A stretch of 64,000 nt of DNA, taken from contig CACNSD010000007.1 in NCBI GenBank assembly GCA_902623075.1, positions 1 to 64,000 on the forward strand. Reading direction: 5' to 3'. The position numbers and the translations under genes were made by a program. The DNA is from an uncultured Pelagibacteraceae bacterium. Lineage in GTDB: Bacteria > Pseudomonadota > Alphaproteobacteria > Pelagibacterales > Pelagibacteraceae. The notes beneath the pieces were generated by a model that saw only the letters and a list, made by a program, of their open reading frames with translations, did not search any database and was not told where the DNA came from. Below, in pieces: positions 17,922-27,319 of this stretch; position 1 is the first letter of the stretch; each line of letters opens with the position of its first letter.

Positions 17922-18689
17922 ATGAAAAAAATATTACTTGTTGTGCTATTTGCACTTTTACCCTTATCTCTTAATGCTGAGTCAAATTTAGATAAAATTC
18001 TATCATCAGGTGTCCTAAAAGTTGGAACAACTGGAGATTGGGATCCTATGACAATGAAGGATCCTGCGACAAATAAATATAAAGGATTTGATATAGATGT
18101 AATGAATGAACTAGCTAAGGATATGGGAGTTAAAGTAGAATTTGTACCTGCAGAGTGGAAAACAATTGTTTCAGGTATTACGTCTGCGAGATATGACATC
18201 TCTACTAGTGTAACAAAAACACCTAAAAGAGCTGAGGTTGCAGGATTTACCGATACCTATTACAAATATGGAACTGTACCACTAGTTCTAAAAAAAAATT
18301 TAAAAAAATTTTCAACTTGGGATTCGCTTAATAGTTCTAATGTAACTATTGCTACTACTCTTGGAACTTCGCAAGAGGAAAAAGCAAAAGAATTTTTTCC
18401 AAAATCTAAATTAAATTCAGTAGAGGCACCTGCCAGAGATTTTCAAGAAGTTTTGGCTGGAAGAGCAGATGGAAATATTACTAGTTCAACCGAAGCAAAT
18501 AAATTAATTATCAAATATCCTCAATTAGCTATAGTTCCTGATGGAGAGAAAAATCCGGCGTTTTTGGCAATGATGGTTTCAAAAGGTGATAGTAAATGGA
18601 ACAACTACGTTAACGATTGGATTAAAAAGAAAAAATCATCAGGTTTTTTTAAAGAGTTATTGGCGAAATATAATTTAAAAAGTCTATAA
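17922..18689 (+). CDS. Periplasmic amino-acid-type substrate-binding protein (family 3), PheC-like
   Basis: Exported solute-binding protein of 255 residues. Signal peptide [19 protein letters not shown], cleaved near residue 19. The mature part starts with [21 protein letters not shown] and contains the family-3 segments [22 protein letters not shown] and [21 protein letters not shown]. The [11 protein letters not shown] start also resembles periplasmic cyclohexadienyl dehydratase (PheC), which shares this fold, so a catalytic role cannot be excluded. The next gene is an ABC permease of the amino-acid type, which favours transport. I chose the ATG at 17922 because the longer frame starts inside soxG and would hide the signal peptide. 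The ligand is unknown; proximity to sox suggests an amine or amino acid. Confidence 0.82.
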   Translation: MKKILLVVLFALLPLSLNAESNLDKILSSGVLKVGTTGDWDPMTMKDPATNKYKGFDIDVMNELAKDMGVKVEFVPAEWKTIVSGITSARYDISTSVTKTPKRAEVAGFTDTYYKYGTVPLVLKKNLKKFSTWDSLNSSNVTIATTLGTSQEEKAKEFFPKSKLNSVEAPARDFQEVLAGRADGNITSSTEANKLIIKYPQLAIVPDGEKNPAFLAMMVSKGDSKWNNYVNDWIKKKKSSGFFKELLAKYNLKSL

Positions 18690-18729
18690 TCAATTAGTAA
18701 TTAATTTTTAATTCTTTATAAATCAAAAA

Positions 18730-19461
18730 GTGAAAAAAATTTTTTTTTTACTTCTGTTATTATCTTTAAACTCTTGTGGTAAAAACGAGCTTAATTGGTT
18801 AATTTTATCTCCAAATAATTTTGAAGGTTTAACAAACCTAAGATTTTTATTGAGTGGTCTAACAACAACTATTTATATCTCACTAGTTTCAATTGTTATT
18901 TCAATGATAATAGGTCTTGTAGTTGCAATTCCATCTTTAGCAAAAAATAAAATTTTAACTTATATTAATATATTTTATGTAGAAATTGTTAGAGCAATTC
19001 CTTTGTTGGTCTTGATCTTATGGATTTACTATGGTTTACCAATAATGACAGGTGTAAGCTTTAGTCCATTTGTTTCAGGGATAATAGCCTTAGCAATAAG
19101 TGAAAGTGCTTTTCAAGCTGAAATATTTAGAGCAGGAATTAATTCTATTAAAAAGGCACAATGGGAAGCTGGTAGTTCATTAGGTTTAAATTTCTTTAAG
19201 AGATTGAGACTAGTAATTTTGCCTCAAGCAATAAAAAACATTTTACCAGCTATCGGGAACCAATTTGTTTATGTACTAAAAATGTCATCTTTAGTTTCTA
19301 TAATTGGTATCGGTGATTTAACCAGAAAAGCTAATGAATTAGTTGTTACCACTTATAGACCTCTAGAAATCTATACTTTTTTAATTTTAGAATATTTAAT
19401 ACTAATATTAATTGTTTCTTACTTTGTTAGAAAATTAGAAAAAAAACTTAAAAAAGATTAA
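18730..19461 (+). CDS. Amino-acid-type ABC transporter permease
   Basis: Inner-membrane permease of the HisM/GlnP type, 243 residues. The transmembrane segments include GLTTTIYISLVSIVISMIIGLVVAIP and IVRAIPLLVLILWIYYGLP, and the cytoplasmic EAA loop for ATPase contact reads WEAGSSLGLNFFKRLRLVILPQAIKNILPAIGNQF. Starts with GTG. Unusually, the first residues MKKIFFLLLLLSLNSCGKN look like a lipoprotein signal with an LNSC lipobox. No ATPase gene follows; the next gene is convergent, so an ATPase subunit must come from elsewhere. Probably works with the binding protein 40 nt upstream. Confidence 0.9.
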   Translation: MKKIFFLLLLLSLNSCGKNELNWLILSPNNFEGLTNLRFLLSGLTTTIYISLVSIVISMIIGLVVAIPSLAKNKILTYINIFYVEIVRAIPLLVLILWIYYGLPIMTGVSFSPFVSGIIALAISESAFQAEIFRAGINSIKKAQWEAGSSLGLNFFKRLRLVILPQAIKNILPAIGNQFVYVLKMSSLVSIIGIGDLTRKANELVVTTYRPLEIYTFLILEYLILILIVSYFVRKLEKKLKKD

Positions 19462-19504
19462 AAAATCGATTATTGGAAATATTTTATTTAAATTATCTAT
19501 GATA

Positions 19505-20215
19505 TTAATTCTTAAATTTAATACAAATTAGAACATCATCAAACAAGATGTTATTAGGATATGTTTCGTTTATTTCTTTTATACCTTTGATAATTTCAAC
19601 TTTACTTAAGTTTATAAGACAAGAAATATATCTATCCTTTAACATTTGAATATATTTTTTTTTAGTTATTGAAACTTTGAATTTAAACTTGTCTATTTGA
19701 TTATTTTTTAACATTTTAGAAGTATCTTTAATCATAATAGAGTCCCTTTTAAGTCCTCTATTAAGTTTTTTTTTCATGAATCTAAAACAAGGGATTTCAT
19801 TATTTAGAGTAATTAAGGAAAAAATTAATAATACGCCATTTTTTTTTAAATGTTTTTTACAAATTTTTATTAATTTTTTTCTTTTAATTTTATTAAAAAA
19901 ATGAAGTGTTTGTTTAATCATTATTAAATCATATTTATTATGATTTGATTTAAAGAATTCAAAAATATCCTCGTTTATAAATTCTATTGATTTATCAACA
20001 TCTTTGTGGGTTACTGGATCAATACCGATTGGTTTATTAGATAATTTTAATTTTCTAGATAAAGATCCAAAGATTTTTCCTCTTCCACAACCTATATCTA
20101 AAATTTTAGAATTCTTATTTAATTTTTTTTTTTTAAGTAAAAAAGAATTAAAAGAATTTATATAACTTTTCGATGACAACCATGTTTTATTATCCCAGTT
20201 TTTTAACTCTCTCAT
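19505..20215 (-). CDS. Class I SAM-dependent methyltransferase, unknown substrate
   Basis: Cytosolic methyltransferase of 236 residues with a Rossmann fold. Motif I is SKILDIGCGRGKIFGSLSRKL near 40-60; an acidic post-I segment (GIDPVTHKDVDKSIEFINEDIFEFF) and YDLIMIKQTLHFF (motif IV region) follow, then HLKKNGVLLIFSLITL. Very lysine-rich. The ATG at 20215 overlaps the nuclease stop by 4 nt (ATGA) and is preferred over an upstream in-frame start at 20245. Substrate not recognisable. It is the last gene of the minus-strand group and is separated by 43 nt from the convergent permease gene, with no clear terminator hairpin. Confidence 0.75.
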   Translation of the reverse strand: MRELKNWDNKTWLSSKSYINSFNSFLLKKKKLNKNSKILDIGCGRGKIFGSLSRKLKLSNKPIGIDPVTHKDVDKSIEFINEDIFEFFKSNHNKYDLIMIKQTLHFFNKIKRKKLIKICKKHLKKNGVLLIFSLITLNNEIPCFRFMKKKLNRGLKRDSIMIKDTSKMLKNNQIDKFKFKVSITKKKYIQMLKDRYISCLINLSKVEIIKGIKEINETYPNNILFDDVLICIKFKN

Positions 20216-20700
20216 TTTGATTTTCTTTTTTTTCTGTAATCCCATGGATATTCAAAATTCATAGACCACATACCTAAATTGTTAATTCTGGCGTAATCCT
20301 CTTCTTCAATAAATTTTTTTGAATATTTTCTGTAAGCAAAAGCATAGCCACTTTTGACTAGATAACTCGATAAACTTTCATTGTTAACGAAACATTCTGC
20401 TAATATTCTTTTATATTGATCTTTTCCTTCACTAATACATTTTATCTTATTTTTTCCTATTTTTTCAGAAAGTATTGTTTTTGCTTTAATACCACAGGAA
20501 TTTTCTAAACCATTTTTAATACATGTTTGTTTTAACTCGGGTGTATCAATTCCACTAAATCTTATTTTCTCACCATTAATTTTTATTGTATCGCCATCAA
20601 TAACTTCGATTTTACTCGATTTTACATCTTCATAAGTTAGAAAAAAAAATATTAGACAGATACTAATAACTAAAAATAGATTTATTTTGTTTAAATACAT
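20212..20700 (-). CDS. Thermonuclease (SNase)-family secreted or membrane-anchored nuclease
   Basis: Predicted Ca-dependent nuclease of 162 residues. An N-terminal hydrophobic segment (about 7-22, LFLVISICLIFFFLTY) acts as a signal peptide or anchor. The SNase domain follows: IEVIDGDTIKINGEKIRFSGIDTPEL with the Arg/Asp/Asp pattern, then CGIKAKTILSEKI, YKRILAECFVNNESLSSYLVKSGYAFAYRKY and YARINNLGMW. Catalytic residues of the family (Arg in IRFSGIDTPE, Arg in YKRILAE) are visible. Its start overlaps the end of the MATE gene by 38 nt. It could scavenge nucleic acid or process DNA outside the cytoplasm. Confidence 0.85.
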   Translation of the reverse strand: MYLNKINLFLVISICLIFFFLTYEDVKSSKIEVIDGDTIKINGEKIRFSGIDTPELKQTCIKNGLENSCGIKAKTILSEKIGKNKIKCISEGKDQYKRILAECFVNNESLSSYLVKSGYAFAYRKYSKKFIEEEDYARINNLGMWSMNFEYPWDYRKKRKSK

Positions 20701-22033
20701 TATTTAAAAAATAACCAATAAATATTAAAACAACAATCCCCATTACCCAATTTGTAGCCATTATTGTATAAAATATGTCTTCGTAATCACCACCTCTGAT
20801 ATTAATTACATACCATAAGCTTAGAAACGGAAATGCTGTTAATCTAAGAATACTTAAATACAGACTATAAAGAGGTTTCTTAACTGCTTGAAATACAGCT
20901 GTGGTAATAAAGAATACTGGATAAATTGGTCCAATTAATGCTGCAACTTTTAAATAAATAAGACCACTGATAACTGCTTCCTGGTTATCAGTAAATAGGG
21001 AAACAAAAAATTCTGCACCAAAAAAAATTATTATTCCAGCAATAATCATAAAGGAAGCTCCAAATAATAGTGCCTTGGTATAAAGTTCTCTTATTCTATT
21101 GTAAGCTTTAGCGCCATAATTTTGACCACCAATTGAAAGTACAGCGGTATTTAATGCTATAACTGGAAGTAAAAAAACTTGTTCTACTCTTAAAGCTGCA
21201 CCATAACCAGCAACAGCTAAATCACCAAACTGACCAATGAAATATAAGATGTTAAATATACCTACTCCAATAAATAACATACTAAACATTACTGGGACTG
21301 CCTGAAATGTTATATGCTTTAAATAATCAAATTTAGGTATAAAACATTTTGGTTTAAGATATCCTCTAATATTACAATTATTAACTTTATAAGCTAAATA
21401 AATTGTTCCAATTAATTGTGAAATTACTGTAGCTATTGCGAGACCAGCTATACCAAAAGCAGGTATAAATCCGTACCCCCATATGAATAGAGGGTTTAAA
21501 AAAATATTAAGAAAAAAACTAAATATTAAAACATTCCTATAACTTTTAGTGTCGCCTTGAGCATTTAATGTCCCATTTAGTGAAACTTGTATTAATACAA
21601 TAAAGGTTCCATAAAAAATAATATCTAAATATTCTCTTGTTAATATAATACCATTTGTATCTGACCCCATTACTCTTAAAAGGTAGTTAGATACATTCAA
21701 ACCAAATAAAGTTACTAATATTGATATTACTAATGCAAAAATTAAGGATTGAGCAACATACATTGAAGCAATCCTCTCTTTTTTTTCACCTATTGAGTTA
21801 CCAATTAAAGCATTTGTTGCTGCTCCTAAACCAACACCAACAGCTATAATTGTAAAATATATTGGAAAAGATTTAGCTATCGCACCAATTGCTTCAGCTG
21901 AAATTTTACCAGCAAACCATGTGTCAACTAAATTGTAAAAAGTTTGGAATAACGATCCAACACTCGCTGGTATCGTCACCTTTCTTAATAAAAACCAAAT
22001 TGGATCTTTAGTTAATTTTATTGATTTAGACAA
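20663..22033 (-). CDS. MATE-family multidrug/cation exporter
   Basis: Inner-membrane antiporter of 456 residues with about 12 hydrophobic helices. The N-terminus reads PIWFLLRKVTIPASVGSLF followed by FYNLVDTWFAGKISAEAIGAIAKSFP, the classic MATE first-helix pattern; the second half repeats it (VPVMFSMLFIGVGIFNILYFIGQFGDLAVAGYGAALR). Such proteins export cationic drugs or metabolites with Na+ or H+ exchange; the substrate cannot be read from sequence. It lies 8 nt downstream of trhO and overlaps the nuclease gene by 38 nt. Confidence 0.92.
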   Translation of the reverse strand: MSKSIKLTKDPIWFLLRKVTIPASVGSLFQTFYNLVDTWFAGKISAEAIGAIAKSFPIYFTIIAVGVGLGAATNALIGNSIGEKKERIASMYVAQSLIFALVISILVTLFGLNVSNYLLRVMGSDTNGIILTREYLDIIFYGTFIVLIQVSLNGTLNAQGDTKSYRNVLIFSFFLNIFLNPLFIWGYGFIPAFGIAGLAIATVISQLIGTIYLAYKVNNCNIRGYLKPKCFIPKFDYLKHITFQAVPVMFSMLFIGVGIFNILYFIGQFGDLAVAGYGAALRVEQVFLLPVIALNTAVLSIGGQNYGAKAYNRIRELYTKALLFGASFMIIAGIIIFFGAEFFVSLFTDNQEAVISGLIYLKVAALIGPIYPVFFITTAVFQAVKKPLYSLYLSILRLTAFPFLSLWYVINIRGGDYEDIFYTIMATNWVMGIVVLIFIGYFLNNVFKQNKSIFSY

Positions 22034-22041
22034 AACGTTCC

Positions 22042-22950
22042 TTATTTAAATTCTTTTTGAAAAATATGTTTTTTTCCAGATTGCTTTGCTTTGTATATCT
22101 GACTTTGTCTCATTCTAAAACGTGATTTTTGATTTTCAGTTAGATTATCGTGGCAATTTGGACATGAAACGCCCTCTTCATATTTTTTTGATTTTTTATC
22201 CTTACGAGATATGGGTTTCCTACAACCGCTACATATTGAGTAAGAACCGACTTTTAGGCCATGTTTTAAACTAATCCTGTTATCAAAAACAAAGCATTCA
22301 CCTTTCCATAAACTTTTTTTCTTATTAATTTTTTTTAGATAATTTAAAATTCCACCATTTAACTGATAAATATTGTTAAAACCTTTTTTTTCCAAATATA
22401 CAGATGCTTTTTCACATCGAATTCCACCAGTACAAAACATAGCTATAGGTTGGTTTTTTTTTAATTTTTTTAGATATTTTGGAAAATCTCTAAAGTTATC
22501 AACATCAGGATTGATTGCTCCCTTAAATGTTCCAACATCGTACTCAAATGGTTTTCTCGCATCTATAAGAACAGTATCCTTTTCTTTAATCAGCTTATTC
22601 CATTTGATTGGATCTACATGGCTATTCTTTTTCTTTATTCCTTTGTTTAAAATTAAATTCATAGGAACAACTTCATTTTTAATTTTTACTTTAGGTTTGT
22701 GAAACGGTTGGAATAAGCTTTTAGACACATTGCTGCTGTTAAATTCTTTAAATTTAAGAATTCTTTTTAAATTATTAATTGTGGATTTAATGTCTGTAGC
22801 TTTACCAGAGATAGTTCCGTTTACCCCTTCTTTAGAGATAATTATCGTACCTTTAATGTTTTTCTTTTTTAAGGTTTCTAATAAAATTTTTTGAATTTTC
22901 TTTAAATAAGAAATTTTAACAAATTTATAAAAACCAACTACTTCAAACAT
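22042..22950 (-). CDS. trhO: tRNA uridine 5-hydroxylase (rhodanese-related, TrhO/YceA)
   Basis: Oxygen-dependent enzyme that forms 5-hydroxyuridine at tRNA position 34. The 302-residue protein has an N-terminal acylphosphatase-like domain (GTIIISKEGVNGTISG near 34-49) and a rhodanese domain (VLIDARKPFEYDVGTFKGAINP and the active-site loop MFCTGGIRCEKA with C173 and C179). A C-terminal cysteine cluster (CSGCRKPISRK, CPNCHD) could bind zinc. The CTGGIRCEKAS loop is diagnostic of the YceA/UPF0176 family. It overlaps the O-methyltransferase gene by 1 nt. In some bacteria the hydroxyl is later methylated by other enzymes. Confidence 0.93.
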   Translation of the reverse strand: MFEVVGFYKFVKISYLKKIQKILLETLKKKNIKGTIIISKEGVNGTISGKATDIKSTINNLKRILKFKEFNSSNVSKSLFQPFHKPKVKIKNEVVPMNLILNKGIKKKNSHVDPIKWNKLIKEKDTVLIDARKPFEYDVGTFKGAINPDVDNFRDFPKYLKKLKKNQPIAMFCTGGIRCEKASVYLEKKGFNNIYQLNGGILNYLKKINKKKSLWKGECFVFDNRISLKHGLKVGSYSICSGCRKPISRKDKKSKKYEEGVSCPNCHDNLTENQKSRFRMRQSQIYKAKQSGKKHIFQKEFK

Positions 22951-23600
22951 TATAATTTTCTACAAACAGTCATTCCATCACCGAGAGGAATTATTAACTT
23001 TTCAACCCTTGTATCTTTTGAAATATGACTATTAAACTCTTTAATATTTTTAGTAAATTTATCATTATTGTTTTCATTCACAACTTCTCCATACCATAAA
23101 ACATTATCAATAATTATTAGACCATTTTTGTTCAATAATTGTAAAGAACGTTCATAGTATTCAATATAATTCATTTTATCAGCATCGATAAAAACTAAAT
23201 CAAACTTTTCATTTTTAATTTCATCTAAACTTTCTAAAGCAGGTTTAATTAATGTTTTTATTTTATGATCCTGATTAGCTTTTTTAAAAAAATCTATTGC
23301 AACTTTATTAGTTTCTTCATTTTTATCTAATGCAATTATTTTGCCGTCATCTGATAATGCCAAAGCCATAGATAACGTACTTAATCCTGTAAATGTACCT
23401 ATCTCTAAAATTTTTTTGATATTTGAAGTTTTTATAATTAAATGTAGAAATTGACTTTGTGAAATTGAGATTTGCATTCTTTTGATATCACCAAGAGAAG
23501 TGTTGTAATCAATTATTTCCTTTTGGACTGGATGTAAATTAAATCCATGACTTAAAATATACTCTTGGATTTCTTTAGTTATATTTAGGTCTGAACCCAT
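22950..23600 (-). CDS. Family 3 O-methyltransferase (COMT/CCoAMT-like)
   Basis: SAM-dependent O-methyltransferase of 216 residues. Motif I is KILEIGTFTGLSTLSMALAL near 60-80, followed by KIIALDKNEETNKVA (SAM ribose Asp). The metal-binding segment FDLVFIDADKMNYIEYYE and LIIIDNVLWYGEVVN supply the Asp/Asp/Asn ligands of the Mg-dependent catechol/caffeoyl-CoA type. The substrate is unknown. It sits 5 nt after gatB and 1 nt into trhO. Because TrhO makes a hydroxyl on tRNA, a functional link is conceivable, but the family usually acts on small phenols. Confidence 0.85.
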   Translation of the reverse strand: MGSDLNITKEIQEYILSHGFNLHPVQKEIIDYNTSLGDIKRMQISISQSQFLHLIIKTSNIKKILEIGTFTGLSTLSMALALSDDGKIIALDKNEETNKVAIDFFKKANQDHKIKTLIKPALESLDEIKNEKFDLVFIDADKMNYIEYYERSLQLLNKNGLIIIDNVLWYGEVVNENNNDKFTKNIKEFNSHISKDTRVEKLIIPLGDGMTVCRKL

Positions 23601-23605
23601 AAATT

Positions 23606-25069
23606 CTAAAGTTTTTTCTTTAAAATCTCATTAACTAATTGAGGATTTGCTTTTCCACCAGAAACTTTCATTACTTGACCTACAAAGAAACCAAATAATT
23701 TAACTTTACCTGATTTATATTCTGTAGCTTTGTCTCTATTATCATCAATAACTTTATCTATCAGTGCCTCGAGTGCTTTTGGATCGCTTTCTTGTTTTAA
23801 ACCTTTTTCTTCAACAATTTTTTTAGGATCTTTGTCACCTTCCATCATTTGTTCAAAAACTGTTTTTGCAATTTTTCCAGAAATTGTTCCATCTTTAATT
23901 AAATTAATTAATTTTGATAAGTTGCCTGCGCTTATAGGGCTTTCAGTTATTTCTAAATTTTTTTCATTTAACGCTGCAAATAATTCACCAATTATCCAAT
24001 TTGTTGCCAGTTTTACATCAGACTTCTTAATTACATTTTCAAAGTAATTTGATGTTTCAATATCAGAAACTAAAATGTTTGCTTCATAAGGAGATAACTT
24101 GAATTTTTCTATAAATCTTTTTTTCTTTTCATCTGGTAGCTCGGGAATTTCTGATTTTAAGTTTTCAATAAAATCATCTGAAACTTCTAAAGGCAATAAG
24201 TCTGGATCTGGAAAATATCTGTAATCATGAGAATCTTCTTTTGATCTCATTGATCTAGTTTCATTCTTTTTAGTATCAAAAAGTCTTGTTTCTTGATCAA
24301 TCGTTTGACCATCCTCAATTAAATCAACTTGTCTGTTAGCTTCGTATTCAATAGCCATCTGCATAAACTTTATAGAGTTAACATTTTTAATTTCACATCG
24401 GGTTCCAAACTCTTTTGAACCTTTCTTTCTAACAGATACATTTACATCCGCTCTCAAAGATCCTTCCTGCATGTTTCCATCACAAGTTCCTAAATATCTC
24501 ATTATTGATCTTAATTTCTTAATATATGCATTAACCTCATCTGGAGATCTTAGATCAGGTTTGCTAACAATTTCCATCAATGCTACACCTGATCTATTTA
24601 AATCTACAAAAGTATTTTTAGGGTCTAGATCATGAATGCTTTTACCTGCATCTTGCTCCAAGTGTAATCTCTCTATACCTACCTCTTTTTGACCATCTGG
24701 CATATCAAGTATTACTTTACCCTCGCCTACAATTGGATCTTTGAATTGTGAGATTTGATACCCCTGAGGTAAGTCAGCATAAAAATAATTTTTTCTATCA
24801 AAGACAGATCTCTTATTGATTTTAGCTTTTAAACCAATTCCTGTTTTGATAGCTTGTTTTACACAATACTCGTTTATTACTGGCAACATTCCCGGAAATG
24901 CTGCATCAACTAAACTTACTTGAGTATTTGGCTCAGCTCCAAATTTCGTTGCTGATGTTGAGAATAATTTTGAATGCGATGTAACTTGTGCATGAACTTC
25001 TAAACCAATGACAACTTCATATTGATTATCATGTCTATTAATTAGATATTCAGATTTGTTCTTACTCAC
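23606..25069 (-). CDS. gatB: Aspartyl/glutamyl-tRNA amidotransferase subunit B
   Basis: Kinase and tRNA-binding subunit of GatCAB, which converts misacylated Glu-tRNA(Gln) or Asp-tRNA(Asn) to the amide form. The 487 residues include [21 protein letters not shown] at the start, [22 protein letters not shown]-like [14 protein letters not shown] near 135-148, [20 protein letters not shown] and [13 protein letters not shown]. The C-terminal YqeY-like tail domain is present. It overlaps gatA by 4 nt. The full gatC-gatA-gatB order suggests this organism uses the indirect route for at least one of Gln/Asn tRNA charging. Confidence 0.98.
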   Translation of the reverse strand: MSKNKSEYLINRHDNQYEVVIGLEVHAQVTSHSKLFSTSATKFGAEPNTQVSLVDAAFPGMLPVINEYCVKQAIKTGIGLKAKINKRSVFDRKNYFYADLPQGYQISQFKDPIVGEGKVILDMPDGQKEVGIERLHLEQDAGKSIHDLDPKNTFVDLNRSGVALMEIVSKPDLRSPDEVNAYIKKLRSIMRYLGTCDGNMQEGSLRADVNVSVRKKGSKEFGTRCEIKNVNSIKFMQMAIEYEANRQVDLIEDGQTIDQETRLFDTKKNETRSMRSKEDSHDYRYFPDPDLLPLEVSDDFIENLKSEIPELPDEKKKRFIEKFKLSPYEANILVSDIETSNYFENVIKKSDVKLATNWIIGELFAALNEKNLEITESPISAGNLSKLINLIKDGTISGKIAKTVFEQMMEGDKDPKKIVEEKGLKQESDPKALEALIDKVIDDNRDKATEYKSGKVKLFGFFVGQVMKVSGGKANPQLVNEILKKKL

Positions 25070-26523
25070 TTAATCCACCAATCAGTTATATTGTTTTTAA
25101 AATTAATTTTTTCCTCCATAGCATATGCAATGTTTAAAATATTTTGTTCATCAAAAGCTTTACCAATTATCTGCAATCCTAAAGGATATCCTTTAGCATC
25201 GTGTCCTGCGGGTATAGAAATTCCAGGTAAACCTGCTAAATTTACAGGAACAGTAAAAATATCATTCAAATACATTGAAACTGGATCATTTGTTTTTTCA
25301 CCAATTTTAAATGCTGAACTTGGAGTGGATGGTGTTAGAATTGCATCTACTTTTTTAAAGACATCATCAAAATCATTTTTAATAAGTTTTCTTACCTTTT
25401 GAGCTTTAAGATAATAAGCATCATAATACCCAGAAGATAAAACATAAGTTCCAATCATTATTCTTCTTTGAACTTCTGCACCAAACCCCTCAGATCTAGT
25501 TTTTTCGTACATGTCTATAAGATTTTCACCTTCTGCTCTAAAACCATATTTAACACCATCATATCGAGCTAAATTGGATGAAGCCTCAGCTGGAGCTACA
25601 ATATAATAAGTTGGTAAAGCATAATTAGTATGTGGTAGAGATATATCGATAATCTCAGCACCACAATCTTTTGCATATTCAATACCTTTTTTCCAAAGAT
25701 TTTCAATTTCTTTAGGCATGCCATCTACTCTATATTCTTTAGGTATTCCTATTTTTTTACCTTTAATATCTTTTGTTAATTCTTTGCTGTACTCGTTTCT
25801 TTTGAAGTCTATTGATGTAGAATCTTTTTCATCATAAGTACTAATAACTTCCTGTAACAATGCACAATCTTTAACATTTTGCGCCATTGGCCCAGCCTGA
25901 TCTAGAGATGATGCAAATGCTACAATTCCATATCGAGAGCAACTACCATAAGTTGGTTTTAATCCAACAGTTCCTGTAAATGAAGCAGGCTGTCTTATAG
26001 ATCCACCTGTATCTGTTCCAATAGTTATTGGTGTTAATTGAGCTGCTACAGCAGAAGACGATCCACCAGACGATCCTCCTGGGACTAAATTTTTATCAAT
26101 TGGGTTTTGTACATTACCAAAAAAACTAGTTTCATTAGATGAACCCATTGCAAATTCATCACAATTTAATTTACCAATTAGGATAGCTCCTTCATTCCAA
26201 ATATTTTGTGTAACTGTTGATTCATAGGTTGGAATAAAGTTATTTAATATTTTACTACCAGCCGTAGTTCTTAAATCTTTTGTACAAAATAAATCTTTCA
26301 CAGCCATTGGAATTCCAGGTAATTTTTGATTAAGATTAGGTTTTTCATCAAATTTTTTTGCTTTACCTAAAGCATTTTCATAATCTTCTGTTATATATGT
26401 ATTTAATTCTTTTGATTTTTGTGACCTTTCAATAAACGCTTTGGTAACTTCGCTTGAGGAAAGTTTTTTGCTTTTTATATTTTCTACTAACTCAGATAAT
26501 GTTTGTTTAGTTACATCTGACAT
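25066..26523 (-). CDS. gatA: Aspartyl/glutamyl-tRNA amidotransferase subunit A
   Basis: Amidase subunit of GatCAB; it releases ammonia from glutamine. The 485-residue protein has the amidase-signature triad region: the lysine in [12 protein letters not shown] near 70-80, the Gly/Ser-rich [14 protein letters not shown] near 150-163 and the nucleophile serine in [16 protein letters not shown] near 170-185. It shares a 1-nt overlap with gatC upstream and a 4-nt overlap with gatB downstream, so all three subunits should be produced together. Confidence 0.98.
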   Translation of the reverse strand: MSDVTKQTLSELVENIKSKKLSSSEVTKAFIERSQKSKELNTYITEDYENALGKAKKFDEKPNLNQKLPGIPMAVKDLFCTKDLRTTAGSKILNNFIPTYESTVTQNIWNEGAILIGKLNCDEFAMGSSNETSFFGNVQNPIDKNLVPGGSSGGSSSAVAAQLTPITIGTDTGGSIRQPASFTGTVGLKPTYGSCSRYGIVAFASSLDQAGPMAQNVKDCALLQEVISTYDEKDSTSIDFKRNEYSKELTKDIKGKKIGIPKEYRVDGMPKEIENLWKKGIEYAKDCGAEIIDISLPHTNYALPTYYIVAPAEASSNLARYDGVKYGFRAEGENLIDMYEKTRSEGFGAEVQRRIMIGTYVLSSGYYDAYYLKAQKVRKLIKNDFDDVFKKVDAILTPSTPSSAFKIGEKTNDPVSMYLNDIFTVPVNLAGLPGISIPAGHDAKGYPLGLQIIGKAFDEQNILNIAYAMEEKINFKNNITDWWIK

Positions 26524-26810
26524 TATTCAATTACCTTTGGTACTACAAAATAATCCTCGTTTTGCTTAGGAGAATTTTTTATTACTTGTTCTCTTAGGTT
26601 TTTACTTTTTACTTCGTCAGGTCTTAATTTAAGAGTTGTTTCAGCAATAGAGGTTAATGGTTCAACATTGTCAGTTTTTAATTCATTAAGTTTCTCAATA
26701 AAATCAAAAATTGAATTTAAATCACCTGCAAGTTTCTCTGCTTTTTTCTCATCTACTGAAATTCTAGATAATTTAGATATGTGCTTTATTGTTTTAAGAT
26801 CAATGCTCAT
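26523..26810 (-). CDS. gatC: Aspartyl/glutamyl-tRNA amidotransferase subunit C
   Basis: Small stabilising subunit of GatCAB. I use the ATG at 26810 (MSIDLKTIKHISKLSRI), which gives 95 residues, the family length; an in-frame start at 26840 would add ten unconserved residues. Conserved parts are LSRISVDEKKAEKLAGDLNSIFDFIEKL and LRPDEVKSKNLREQVIKNSP. It is the first gene of gatCAB and is divergent from ruvX with a 50-nt shared promoter space. Confidence 0.95.
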   Translation of the reverse strand: MSIDLKTIKHISKLSRISVDEKKAEKLAGDLNSIFDFIEKLNELKTDNVEPLTSIAETTLKLRPDEVKSKNLREQVIKNSPKQNEDYFVVPKVIE

Positions 26811-26860
26811 GTGGTATTTAAATATGTCGCAAACTATCACTTAAGTTTAAAATATACAAT

Positions 26861-27316
26861 ATGATCACTATTGAAGAATTCAAAAAAAAACAGTCTGAAA
26901 CGTCTAGATTAATTGGTTTAGATCTTGGTTCAAAAAGAATCGGTGTATCAATTTGTGACGAAAAACAATCTATAGCCACACCCTTTAAAACAATCAATAA
27001 AACCAATAATGAAGATCTAATTAACGAATTAAAAAAAATAATAGATGAAAACAATATTAAGGGGATTATCATTGGCTACCCAATTAATATGGATGGTTCA
27101 CTAGGTCCTTCTGCTCAATCGGTAAATGATGTGTCTAAAAATATAGACCAAAATGTAGCAATAGATGTTTGCCTTTGGGATGAGAGACTTTCAACTGTAG
27201 GTGCATTTAATTTATCAAGTCAGCTGAATGTAAATGTATCGAAGCGTGAAAAAAACATAGATCAAAATGCAGCTGCTTTTATCCTTCAAGGAGCTATAGA
27301 TTATTTAAATAATTAA
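26861..27316 (+). CDS. ruvX: Putative Holliday junction resolvase / pre-16S rRNA nuclease YqgF
   Basis: RNase H-like nuclease of 151 residues, implicated in 16S rRNA 5'-end maturation and originally proposed as an alternative Holliday resolvase. Visible motifs are LIGLDLGSKRIGVSICDE (first Asp) near 18-35, IKGIIIGYPINMDGSLGPSAQSV near 65-90, WDERLSTVGA near 108-117 and KNIDQNAAAFILQGAIDY with the last Asp. It precedes pyrB, an arrangement found in many alphaproteobacteria, and is divergent from gatCAB. Confidence 0.93.
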   Translation: MITIEEFKKKQSETSRLIGLDLGSKRIGVSICDEKQSIATPFKTINKTNNEDLINELKKIIDENNIKGIIIGYPINMDGSLGPSAQSVNDVSKNIDQNVAIDVCLWDERLSTVGAFNLSSQLNVNVSKREKNIDQNAAAFILQGAIDYLNN

Positions 27317-27319
27317 TCC

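Noticed and set aside
19462-19504. Possible terminator between the convergent permease and methyltransferase genes
   Set aside because: No stem of useful length could be formed; only AT-rich sequence is seen.
25091-25402. 103-codon plus-strand frame opposite gatA
   Set aside because: Shadow of the conserved GatA C-terminal domain.
26818-27072. 84-codon minus-strand hydrophobic frame upstream of gatC
   Set aside because: Mostly antisense to ruvX; the hydrophobicity reflects the complement of Lys/Asn-rich codons in AT-rich DNA.
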